A DNA stretch of 64,000 bases from Flagellimonas oceani (lineage in GTDB: Bacteria; Bacteroidota; Bacteroidia; Flavobacteriales; Flavobacteriaceae): assembly GCF_011068285.1 (NCBI RefSeq), contig NZ_CP049616.1:3988001-4052000 (forward strand), given 5' to 3'. The notes beneath the pieces are model-generated. The model searched no databases, had not been told where the DNA came from, and was given only the letters and a program-made list of their open reading frames with translations. This document shows positions 17,151-24,576 of this stretch, in pieces. The position numbers and the translations under genes were made by a program. The stretch's first letter is position 1. Each line of letters opens with the position of its first letter.

Positions 17151-18245
17151 TTACTTTTTAGAAAGGAACACAATCACACCAATAATCGCCAATACAGCCA
17201 GAACGGTAAAGAATATTTTCCAAAAACTATAAGGTCGTGTGCCGGAAATTTGTCCGTTTTCCCCATTGATAAAAAAATTGTATTCTTTGCCATTGTAGCG
17301 ATAGGCACTCACGTAAACTGGCAATAGAATGTGCTTAAAAGTCTCTTCGGACAGTTTCATGTCCATGGAAAGCACACGTTGGGTGTCGCCACCAATATCG
17401 CGTCGGCACCAAGAGTCTGCAATGTCCTTTGCCACCTCTTTGGAATGCAAATGACCATCTTTTAAGGGTATGGTATATTTTTCAGTAACAAATCCCGATA
17501 AAAACCCACTGTCGAACGGTTGAAGCTTTTTCAAATCCCAAAAGGCAATTTTGCTTGGAATTCTTCCGGCTTTTTGCTGTGATGCTTTGATCAAAGTGTC
17601 GTCCACAAATCCTGATACTTCACCAGCAGCTGGGTACCATCTCGTTTTCCGGACCCTTTGGGTCACCATTTTGCCGTTGGCATTTCGAACTCTTTTGGTT
17701 TCATAGTAATATTCTCCCCGCTGACCTGTGTATGAGGCATATAATTGCGCATCAAACGTCCAGTAGGGCAAATAGAGGCCTTTGGTAAACTGAGGGTCCA
17801 AAGACGCTTTTTTTAGGTTGTTCGGTGCAAACCATAAACGCTTTACCCAATTCTTAAAAATGATGAAGGATTGTTTTTTATCAATTTGAAAAGGGAGCAC
17901 TGCACCGGGCAAAATCCAATTTTCTTTGTAGGCGTCCTCTATTACCAATGGCTGACCACAATACACGCAGTGGAGCGATTTATAGTTTTCTTCCACATGT
18001 TGGTCGGCACCGCAATTTTTGCAATGCAGCATGGAAATTTCCTCACTGTGCTTTTGAGAGCCCATTTCCTGCAAAAATGGCTGTAGCTCCAATTCCTCAA
18101 ATCCGTTTTCACCCAATTCAATGGTCTCCTGGTGCCCACAATATTCACAACTGATACTTGTGGTGCCAGGCTTGTATTTGAGTTCCGCCCCGCAATTGGT
18201 ACAGGCCTTTTTGAGTTCGGATTTTTTGATTTTTTGCTCTTCCAT
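17151..18245 (-). CDS. zinc-ribbon membrane protein (YdjG-like) paired with SPFH protein
   Basis: The preferred start is the ATG at 18245 (MEEQKIKKSELKKACTNCG; 364 residues). The longer frame from 18275 reads through a palindromic repeat and adds MIPVLHGNEA, which is not credible. Two zinc ribbons are visible: CTNCGAEL...CEYCGHQE (about 15-40) and CKNCGADQ...CVYCGQPL (about 73-100). A long uncharacterised middle region ends in one C-terminal membrane helix (FWKIFFTVLAVLAIIGVIVF). The pair with the downstream SPFH protein recalls Bacillus subtilis YdjG and YdjI, which act with PspA in membrane stress; that role is inferred. It starts 80 bases after the SPFH gene. Confidence 0.75.
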   Translation of the reverse strand: MEEQKIKKSELKKACTNCGAELKYKPGTTSISCEYCGHQETIELGENGFEELELQPFLQEMGSQKHSEEISMLHCKNCGADQHVEENYKSLHCVYCGQPLVIEDAYKENWILPGAVLPFQIDKKQSFIIFKNWVKRLWFAPNNLKKASLDPQFTKGLYLPYWTFDAQLYASYTGQRGEYYYETKRVRNANGKMVTQRVRKTRWYPAAGEVSGFVDDTLIKASQQKAGRIPSKIAFWDLKKLQPFDSGFLSGFVTEKYTIPLKDGHLHSKEVAKDIADSWCRRDIGGDTQRVLSMDMKLSEETFKHILLPVYVSAYRYNGKEYNFFINGENGQISGTRPYSFWKIFFTVLAVLAIIGVIVFLSKK

Positions 18246-18251
18246 AGCTTC

Positions 18252-18272
18252 ATTCCCGTGAAGGACGGGAAT
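18252..18272. repeat. palindromic intergenic repeat (ATTCCCGT/ACGGGAAT)
   Basis: ATTCCCGT, GAAGG, ACGGGAAT forms a perfect 8-base inverted repeat with a 5-base loop, the second member of the family seen at 5855-5874. It lies between the SPFH gene and the zinc-ribbon gene and explains the false N-terminal extension of the latter. Confidence 0.65.
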
Positions 18273-18325
18273 CATGATGGTTTATCGGATTGCTGCTCTC
18301 ACAGGAATGATTGGGTGAAAAATGA

Positions 18326-19465
18326 TTACTCTGTTGGTAATGGCGGTGGCGTATTGCCCCCCAAGAACGATTTCAACTCATCCACTTCTTTCAATGCCGT
18401 CCATGTGGACATGCCCTGTTTCCAAACCAAACTGTCGCGGTTAATGGTTCGCGCAGCAAATAGGGATTGCATTTGTTCAAAGCTCACGGGGCCGTGCTGT
18501 GTCCCGTTGGAAGCGTAATAATACATCGTTTGTGCAGGCATCGGGGGAGGTACTGCTCCACCAGAAGGCTGTGCCGCTTGTTGTGGGGCTGCTTGCGTGT
18601 TTCCGCCCATCATACCGCCCATTTGTTGGGCCAAAACAAACCCCATGCCCATGCCCATGCCGGCACCGGCGGTACCGCCTTCATTTTGGGCGGCTGCCTC
18701 AATGGCTTTGGCAGTTTTGAATTTGGTCAGTTTATCCAAATCAAGCTTATCGATGCGGCTGTACTCGAAGATTTCCTTTTTAAGGTCTTCCGGCATGGAG
18801 ACGTTTTCGATATAGAATTTTTCCAAGGAAATCCCTACGCTTTCAAACTCGGGCGACATAACCTCCCGGCACGTGTCCGAAAGTTCGGTGGTGTTGGCAG
18901 CATAGAGTTCGATGGGCAAATTGGCCTGACCCACGGTATTCGTGAATCGCGTGGCAATCAAACTTTTTAAGTGCTCGTTGATTTCAAAATTGGTAAAGTT
19001 GCTGTCCGTACCTACAATATCTTTTATAAACTTTCCAGCATCGGAAATTTTAAAGGCATAGGTCCCGAAAGCTCGGATTTCCACCAGACCAAAGCGGTCA
19101 TCACTTAAAGTGATGGGACTTTTGGTGCCCCATTTCTCATCGGTGAACAAGTGGGTGTTCACAAAATATACCTCCGCTTTAAAAGGAGAGTTGAATCCAT
19201 ATTTCCAACCCTTTAGGGTAGCCAGAATAGGCAAGTTTTGTGTGGTAAGGTCGTAAGTTCCCGGTCCAAATACGTCGGCGAGTTGGCCTTCGTTGATAAA
19301 AACGGCGGTCTGTCCTTCGCGAACAATCAGTTTGGCGCCATTCTTTATTTCATTTTGATAGCGCTCGAAACGGTGTGCAATGGTGTCGTCCGTATAGTCC
19401 AGCCACTCAACAATGTCAATAAACTCGTTGCTGAGTTTTTCCTTGATTTTTCCAAAAATATCCAT
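18326..19465 (-). CDS. SPFH-domain protein with C-terminal GYF_2 domain (YdjI-like)
   Basis: This 379-residue protein has an SPFH/Band-7 domain of the YdjI or virion-core-protein type: GAKLIVREGQTAVFINEGQL near 42-61, then FGPGTYDLTTQNLPILATLKG. The C-terminal part has a Gly/Met-rich linker (about 270-290), an Ala/Gln/Pro linker and a GYF_2-type domain with YYYASNGTQHGPVSFEQMQS and LVWKQGMSTWTAL near 312-355. No membrane segment is evident. In B. subtilis the related YdjI recruits PspA to damaged membrane. The GYF domain could bind proline-rich partners. It is co-directional with the zinc-ribbon gene downstream. Confidence 0.85.
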   Translation of the reverse strand: MDIFGKIKEKLSNEFIDIVEWLDYTDDTIAHRFERYQNEIKNGAKLIVREGQTAVFINEGQLADVFGPGTYDLTTQNLPILATLKGWKYGFNSPFKAEVYFVNTHLFTDEKWGTKSPITLSDDRFGLVEIRAFGTYAFKISDAGKFIKDIVGTDSNFTNFEINEHLKSLIATRFTNTVGQANLPIELYAANTTELSDTCREVMSPEFESVGISLEKFYIENVSMPEDLKKEIFEYSRIDKLDLDKLTKFKTAKAIEAAAQNEGGTAGAGMGMGMGFVLAQQMGGMMGGNTQAAPQQAAQPSGGAVPPPMPAQTMYYYASNGTQHGPVSFEQMQSLFAARTINRDSLVWKQGMSTWTALKEVDELKSFLGGNTPPPLPTE

Positions 19466-19583
19466 GGTCGTGTTTTTAGTTTATTTGATGCTTAATTTAT
19501 GAAAAATGGAGATTACTTCCGTTAGATTAGTGTGAAATGATCAGGTATTGTTACAGATGGGTAATAATTAAGAATAATATAAA

Positions 19584-19649
19584 TCAAAAAAGGCAGCAAA
19601 AAGCTTGAATGTCGTGAAGGATATTAGACATTAAACCTTCTGCTACCTT
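19584..19649 (-). terminator. intrinsic terminator after the acidic orphan gene
   Basis: On the minus strand AAGGTAGCA pairs with TGCTGCCTT (9 pairs, one G-U), followed directly by TTTTTT. An inner ATGTC/GACAT stem lies in the loop. It lies 52 bases past the stop of the 19701-20288 gene and separates it from the SPFH gene. Confidence 0.6.
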
Positions 19650-19700
19650 ATACAGATTGCCCTTGATGTTTGAGTATATGAGTTTTAAATAATAAGATAG

Positions 19701-20288
19701 TTAACTATCGGATAATTTTTTAATCACTTCATAATCCTTATGGTTTTTCACATGTTCCATGTTTAACAACTCGTTTAAGTCATCATCGGACAAACCGGCT
19801 CCTACTTTTTCTGAATCCTGTTTGATGACATACATAAGTGTTTCGGTAAAATCCGATCTTTTGGAAACTTCGGGATTCATAAAGGATTGATAACAAAAAT
19901 CAGCTGTATATTGATGAAAATCAGAAACTCCATCCATAATTCCACCGTCATAAAGTGCTTCTTCTTCATCAATATCTTCCAGATCATCTTCAGAAAAGCC
20001 AGAATCCATCAAAAGGTCTTTTGCGGAAGGGGTCAAATCGATTAATTTTTTAATGGCTTCGCTCCATGGAGGGCGTTGTATTGCTTCAGTAGAAGAAAGT
20101 GTTTTCGCAGTGAGTTCTTTCAGCGTTACTATATGGTCATGAAAATAACCTCTATCATAGTCGCTGTTCTGGATTGCTTCTTCTGTTGGCGTTACCAAAT
20201 CAATTTTTTCAAGTATTCTGTTGATTTCATTTAGCCACTCTTCATTAGAGGCATCTTTTCCAAGTTTGTTCCATTGAATATTTTCCAT
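19701..20288 (-). CDS. acidic protein of unknown function
   Basis: I do not recognise this 195-residue protein. It has no signal peptide or membrane segment, is predicted to be mainly helical and is strongly acidic, with a Glu/Asp-rich run EDDLEDIDEEEALYDGG near 99-115. Tryptophans occur at conserved-looking places (IQWNKLG, EEWLNEINRIL, PPWSEAIKKL). It is monocistronic: a terminator follows, and 300 bases without genes precede it. The locus is visibly more AT-rich than the neighbouring genes, which could mean recent acquisition. A role as an immunity or antitoxin-like protein is possible but unsupported. Confidence 0.6.
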   Translation of the reverse strand: MENIQWNKLGKDASNEEWLNEINRILEKIDLVTPTEEAIQNSDYDRGYFHDHIVTLKELTAKTLSSTEAIQRPPWSEAIKKLIDLTPSAKDLLMDSGFSEDDLEDIDEEEALYDGGIMDGVSDFHQYTADFCYQSFMNPEVSKRSDFTETLMYVIKQDSEKVGAGLSDDDLNELLNMEHVKNHKDYEVIKKLSDS

Positions 20289-20590
20289 AATAAGTAGGTG
20301 TTAAGTTTTGGGGCAGCGCATCTAAATTTATATAATTTTTCTTTAACCTAAAGAGCCATAGGAGAATATAATTTAAAATGGATTAGCTATCTAACCTCAA
20401 AATCGGGCTGCCGATATCTTATATGGAATTGTACTGATTTAAAAAACCTCTTGATTTTCCTTAGGATTCTTCTATGAATTCTATATTGATAAGCCCCAAG
20501 ACAATGAGGGTTAAAAAAATTGGAAAATCATAAATATTGGCTCTCTGATTGAAGAAAAACGAACCAATATTGTCACAGTTGGAAAAATAA
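20289..20590. other. 302-base intergenic stretch with one inverted repeat
   Basis: No ORF is credible here. The stretch is AT-rich and contains an 8-base inverted repeat, AATATTGG (20533-20540) and CCAATATT (20564-20571), 20 bases past the end of the P1 peptidase gene. It may be a weak terminator or an operator. Nothing else was recognised. Confidence 0.5.
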
Positions 20591-21718
20591 TCAGTCGATT
20601 TTACCTGCCGCTTTCAACATTTCCAATACCTTTTCCTTTGGAAGTGCCTTGATTTTGTGCCCATCCCAGCCAACCATTGTTTCGCCTGCAAAAAGGGAAT
20701 TCAAAATAGCTTCCTCCGTGGCTTCGATGGTGGCCAAAAAGATTGGGGTCATGGCGTCATTCCGTAAGGTCGGCACCTTTTGAATAGAATTATCCGATTT
20801 ATAGGGAATTCGGCATGCTTCCGCCGTGGAAACTGCAATCACATAATCGCCGCTTCCGTTGCTTGCAATACCTCCTGTTCTTGAAAGTCCCAGCATGGCT
20901 CTTTTGGCCAATCGTTCCAAATTTCTGGAATCTAAAGGAGCATCGGTCAGGACCACCATCATACAGGAACCATCAGGGGAGTATTTAAAACTGTCCGAAT
21001 AGTGTCCCAATTTTTTGCCCACTTCCACACCGGCAATCTGCAGAACGCCACCAAAATTGGTCTGTACCAAAACACCTACGGTATAACCTCCGGATTTTTC
21101 AGGCAAAACTCTGGATGATGTGCCAATGCCACCTTTAAACCCAAAACAGACGGTTCCCGTGCCGGCTCCCACATTACCTTCGGCAACTGGGCCAGATTTT
21201 GCATTTTCAATAGCTTGAAGCACGTGTTCTTCCGTGATATGGCGCCCTCGGATATCGTTGAGGTAGCCATCGTTGGTTTCTCCCACCACGGCATTTACGG
21301 AGCGGACATTTTTGTTTTCAGGTTGACTGAGCGTGTAACCGATCAAGGCATTCATCGCTGTGGGGACGCTCAAAGTATTGGTCAGGATAATGGGTGTTTC
21401 CAAATTGCCCAGTTCCTTTACTTGGGTGTATCCGGCCAATTTTCCAAATCCGTTGCCAACATAAATCGCAGCAGGGACTTTTTCCTGAAAGATATTTCCG
21501 GAATGCGGCAAAATTGAAGTGACCCCCGTTCTTATGTCATCACCCTCAATCAGCGTGAAATGCCCCACTCGAACTCCGGGGACATCTGTAATGGCATTGA
21601 AAGTTCCGGGTTGTAGCACCCCGATTTCAATATTATGATCTCTGAGTCGGTTTTGTGATAGCATCAATAATGGAAATGTGAATAATAAAAAACAAAAATA
21701 TTGATTTGATTTACCCAT
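20591..21718 (-). CDS. exported P1-family aminopeptidase (DmpA/BapA type)
   Basis: This 375-residue protein has a signal peptide (about 1-21, LLMLSQN). The family (PF03576) are self-cleaving N-terminal-nucleophile L-aminopeptidases/D-esterases, some of which hydrolyse beta-peptides. The motif SPDGSCMMVVLTDAPLD near 247-263 matches the autocleavage site, so Ser251 would become the N-terminal nucleophile of the beta chain after cleavage at Gly250. Other blocks are ITDVPGVRVGHFTL near 43 and IASNGSGDYVIAVST near 284. It starts 10 bases after the DinB gene and is the last of a four-gene leftward operon. Confidence 0.9.
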   Translation of the reverse strand: MGKSNQYFCFLLFTFPLLMLSQNRLRDHNIEIGVLQPGTFNAITDVPGVRVGHFTLIEGDDIRTGVTSILPHSGNIFQEKVPAAIYVGNGFGKLAGYTQVKELGNLETPIILTNTLSVPTAMNALIGYTLSQPENKNVRSVNAVVGETNDGYLNDIRGRHITEEHVLQAIENAKSGPVAEGNVGAGTGTVCFGFKGGIGTSSRVLPEKSGGYTVGVLVQTNFGGVLQIAGVEVGKKLGHYSDSFKYSPDGSCMMVVLTDAPLDSRNLERLAKRAMLGLSRTGGIASNGSGDYVIAVSTAEACRIPYKSDNSIQKVPTLRNDAMTPIFLATIEATEEAILNSLFAGETMVGWDGHKIKALPKEKVLEMLKAAGKID

Positions 21719-21728
21719 AATCCATCGA

Positions 21729-22232
21729 TTAGCCTTTCAAAACACTTACCGTAACCAACAATTGTCCCACATGGCGCTGGCTGTGTTCCGCGGCATGAAA
21801 AAGTAATCCAATTACCGTAGTGGGCAGCTTTTTTCTTCCGACAAAGCGTTCGTCTGTAAGCGTCGTTTCGGAGACGGTCTTAAAATAATCCAGAGCCTCA
21901 TTCACCTTGGTTTCAAAATTCAATATCAATTCTTGGGATGATGGTGCATCTTCCCCATTTGCCTCGTTTTTTAAGTATTGGAATTGTGCATCCGTCAAGC
22001 TTTCTTTTTTTACGTAGGTCAGTAATCGATCTAGAACGCCCGTCAAATGTTTGAGGTGAAACCCGACCGAAGCCCTGCCAAATGGTTTTTCCCAAAGTTT
22101 ATCCTCGGGAAAATCGGAGACATACTGCCTTGCCTCCCGCACGGATTGCAATAGTGCGTGTGCGGCAGGTTGCAACAATGCGGGTACCTCTGGTATGGGG
22201 CCACTAAGCCAATACTCTTGGGTGGCTGACAT
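21729..22232 (-). CDS. DinB-family protein
   Basis: The ATG at 22232 gives 167 residues (MSATQEYWLSG...); a longer frame reaching 22322 would overlap the preceding gene's end and adds unconserved sequence. The DinB/YfiT four-helix bundle is recognised by HLKHLTGVLDRLL near 64-76 and the late LLFHAAEHSQRHVGQL near 140-155; the three histidines in these helices usually bind a divalent metal. Many members are thiol transferases or lyases. It lies 14 bases after the Gfo/Idh/MocA gene and 10 bases before the P1 peptidase gene. A second DinB gene (54232-54675) also sits in a sugar-related operon. Confidence 0.85.
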   Translation of the reverse strand: MSATQEYWLSGPIPEVPALLQPAAHALLQSVREARQYVSDFPEDKLWEKPFGRASVGFHLKHLTGVLDRLLTYVKKESLTDAQFQYLKNEANGEDAPSSQELILNFETKVNEALDYFKTVSETTLTDERFVGRKKLPTTVIGLLFHAAEHSQRHVGQLLVTVSVLKG

Positions 22233-22246
22233 AAAAAAACTATTTA

Positions 22247-23671
22247 TTAAAAATTCCGATAATCCCCGGCCAAATATTTGTTGGCTTTTTCTTCTTTGAA
22301 CTGTGCGGTTTCTGCATCCCAATGCAAGGTTTCACCCGGGAAACGACCTGCGATGGTGCCCAATAAAATGGTTTCGGTCAATCTGGCCGCATAATCAAAA
22401 GGAGCGGTTGTGGTATCCTTCCCCAAACAAGCGTCCACAAATTGGTGATAGTGCTTGGGGCCTTCGGTAGCATAATTTCGGATGGGTTCACCCAAATTGT
22501 TCTCTTCGGAAACCTTGGCGATTTCTTTGGAAATGTCCACGTATTTTCCTTTTCGTATTTTCTTTGGCAATTGCATAAAGTGGGGCAACAACAATCGTCC
22601 TTTCGTTCCGACAAACATAGCTCCTTGTTCCGGCAATTCGTTTTCTCCTGCTACTCCGGCGTCCAAGGAGATACTGTTTCCGTCACTTTTTTTGGCAGCT
22701 GCGTTGTCCTTCTTCATTTCCATTCCGGGCAACATCAGGTCTTCGTGCATTTCTGGAACGCCTGGTCCATCGTACCAAATCCATTTCAGGGATTTACCCG
22801 TGTATTTTGTTCCGGGGAACTCGTAAGTAACTTTGTTGTTTTCCGGAAAACCGAAACCGTTCGTAGGTCGGCATTCTGTCATTATGGTTCTGGGCACATC
22901 CAGCTCCAAAGCATTGTAAGGGGTGTCAAAAATATGGACTCCCATATCACCCAAGGTGCCACAGCCATAATCCATCAATTTTCTCCAATTTCCAGGGTGG
23001 TACATACCATCCTTATAAGGTCTTTCTTTGGAGGTGCCCAACCAGAGGTTCCAGTCCAATCGTTCCGGTACAGGGTCTTCGCCTTCCGGTAACGGGCCGT
23101 CATATCCCCAATTTTTGGGGGACCACGCGTGTACGGTATGTACTTTTCCTATAATACCGGACTGAATCAAAAGTGTGGCGAGTTTGTAATCGTAAAAGGA
23201 ATGCACCTGGATGCCCATTTGCGTGATCAATCCTTTTTCTGCAGCCACTTTTTTCATCTCTCTGGATTCGGACACGTAGTGGGTCAATGGTTTTTGACAG
23301 TACACAGGCTTGTCCATGTGCATGGCCATCAATGAAGCAGGTGCGTGGGTATGGTCGGGTGTTGATACGATAACGGCATCGATTTCGTCCCCCATTTCTT
23401 CCAACATGGCACGGTAATCAAAAAAGATACGTGCCCCAGGGTGCATTTTGTGCGCTGCCGATAGATTTAAGGCATCTACATCACAAAGCGCAACCACTTC
23501 CACTGCTTCGTGGGAAGAAACGGCTTTTAAATCCTCCATCCCCATATTGCCGACTCCAATGTGTGCCGTTCTTAGTTTGTCTTTAGGAAATCCTGCTTTT
23601 AAAATAGATGGGGCAAACATTATTCCAAGTGCTCCCACACTACTTTTCTTGATAAATTCTCTTTTGTTCAT
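22247..23671 (-). CDS. exported Gfo/Idh/MocA-family oxidoreductase
   Basis: This 474-residue protein starts with a Tat-like leader (MNKREFIKKSSVGALGIMFA, with a KR pair). The NAD-binding Rossmann motif is AHIGVGNMGMEDLKAV near 36-51, followed by VIVSTPDHTHAPASLMAMHM and the catalytic-lysine motif KPVYCQKPLTHYV near 127-139. The second half holds the GFO/IDH/MocA C-terminal domain with GTLGDMGVHIFDTPYNAL near 237-254. In Bacteroides such enzymes interconvert sugars and 3-keto sugars with tightly bound NAD. It starts 10 bases after the DUF1080 lipoprotein gene, a pairing typical of the 3-keto-glycoside pathway. Confidence 0.9.
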   Translation of the reverse strand: MNKREFIKKSSVGALGIMFAPSILKAGFPKDKLRTAHIGVGNMGMEDLKAVSSHEAVEVVALCDVDALNLSAAHKMHPGARIFFDYRAMLEEMGDEIDAVIVSTPDHTHAPASLMAMHMDKPVYCQKPLTHYVSESREMKKVAAEKGLITQMGIQVHSFYDYKLATLLIQSGIIGKVHTVHAWSPKNWGYDGPLPEGEDPVPERLDWNLWLGTSKERPYKDGMYHPGNWRKLMDYGCGTLGDMGVHIFDTPYNALELDVPRTIMTECRPTNGFGFPENNKVTYEFPGTKYTGKSLKWIWYDGPGVPEMHEDLMLPGMEMKKDNAAAKKSDGNSISLDAGVAGENELPEQGAMFVGTKGRLLLPHFMQLPKKIRKGKYVDISKEIAKVSEENNLGEPIRNYATEGPKHYHQFVDACLGKDTTTAPFDYAARLTETILLGTIAGRFPGETLHWDAETAQFKEEKANKYLAGDYRNF

Positions 23672-23681
23672 GGTTTGGAGG

Positions 23682-24470
23682 TTATAGTTTTTTAATCTTT
23701 ATGTTTCTGAACCAAATTGGGCTGGAGTGATCTTGCAAAGCAATATAGCCCGTTTTGTATTTTCCGTAGTCGGGAGCATTGTCCCATTTTCCCGATGCTT
23801 TTTTAGTGTTCCATTCTTCGGACCACGGCACAAATTCCAATAGTTTTTTGCCGTTGAGCCAGTGTTCCACCTTTTCGGGCGTGAACACGATTTTGGAGGA
23901 GTTCCATTCTCCTACGGGATTCAGTTGTTTCTTTGATTCATCCGCTGTGTGCATAGCGTAATCGGCACCTGTTTTCTGCCAGTCCTGAAGCAGTTCTGGG
24001 TGCTCGGCACCAAATTGCGAGTTGTATCCTGTTAGATCATGGATGTCGGCATAGTTTTCATCATCTATAATTTGATATTCGGGAGACACTTCGGGCGGTC
24101 CGTCATATCCTTCTTTTACATGGTAAAAAATGCCGCTATTGGCTCCTTCGGGAATTTTCCACTCCAGATAGAGTTCAAAATTATCGAACTCTTCCGCGCC
24201 ATAAATAATATCTTTTCCACCGGTATAATCCTGTTCCAGACCCAGTTCGGTATCAAAAGTGAGGACACTGTCCTTTATGGTCCATCCGGGCGGGAGGGAA
24301 TCCATATTGTAGCCGCGCCATCCTTCCAAACTTGTACCATCAAAAAGATAGGTCCATTCGGATTGTTTTTCTTCGGGTTGTGGAGTTGCTGTTTCTTCTT
24401 TTTTGTTAGGTTGGTTTTTACAAGCTGCAACCATCAAAAGTAGGATTGCGAGCTTAAAAAATTTGAGCAT
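23682..24470 (-). CDS. DUF1080 (3-keto-disaccharide hydrolase-like) lipoprotein
   Basis: This 262-residue protein has a lipoprotein signal (LLLMVAAC, Cys at 17) and an acidic linker. The concanavalin-like DUF1080 domain (PF06439) follows: YLFDGTSLEGWRGYNMD near 42-58, EFDNFELYLEWKIPEGANSG near 95-114, IFYHVKEG and the end block GYIALQDHSSPIWFRNIKIK. Proteins of this family have been shown to cleave 3-keto-glycosides. It heads the operon DUF1080-Gfo/Idh/MocA-DinB-P1 peptidase and diverges from the first VPS10/BNR gene, sharing a 106-base promoter region. Confidence 0.9.
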   Translation of the reverse strand: MLKFFKLAILLLMVAACKNQPNKKEETATPQPEEKQSEWTYLFDGTSLEGWRGYNMDSLPPGWTIKDSVLTFDTELGLEQDYTGGKDIIYGAEEFDNFELYLEWKIPEGANSGIFYHVKEGYDGPPEVSPEYQIIDDENYADIHDLTGYNSQFGAEHPELLQDWQKTGADYAMHTADESKKQLNPVGEWNSSKIVFTPEKVEHWLNGKKLLEFVPWSEEWNTKKASGKWDNAPDYGKYKTGYIALQDHSSPIWFRNIKIKKL

Positions 24471-24576
24471 GGTTTAGTTTTTGAGTTTTATATGCGAGGT
24501 TAAAGTACAAAATATTGGACAACTTTTTTGCTGCATTTTCACTACATTTAAGGCTGACTAACTCAACACTTTAAAA

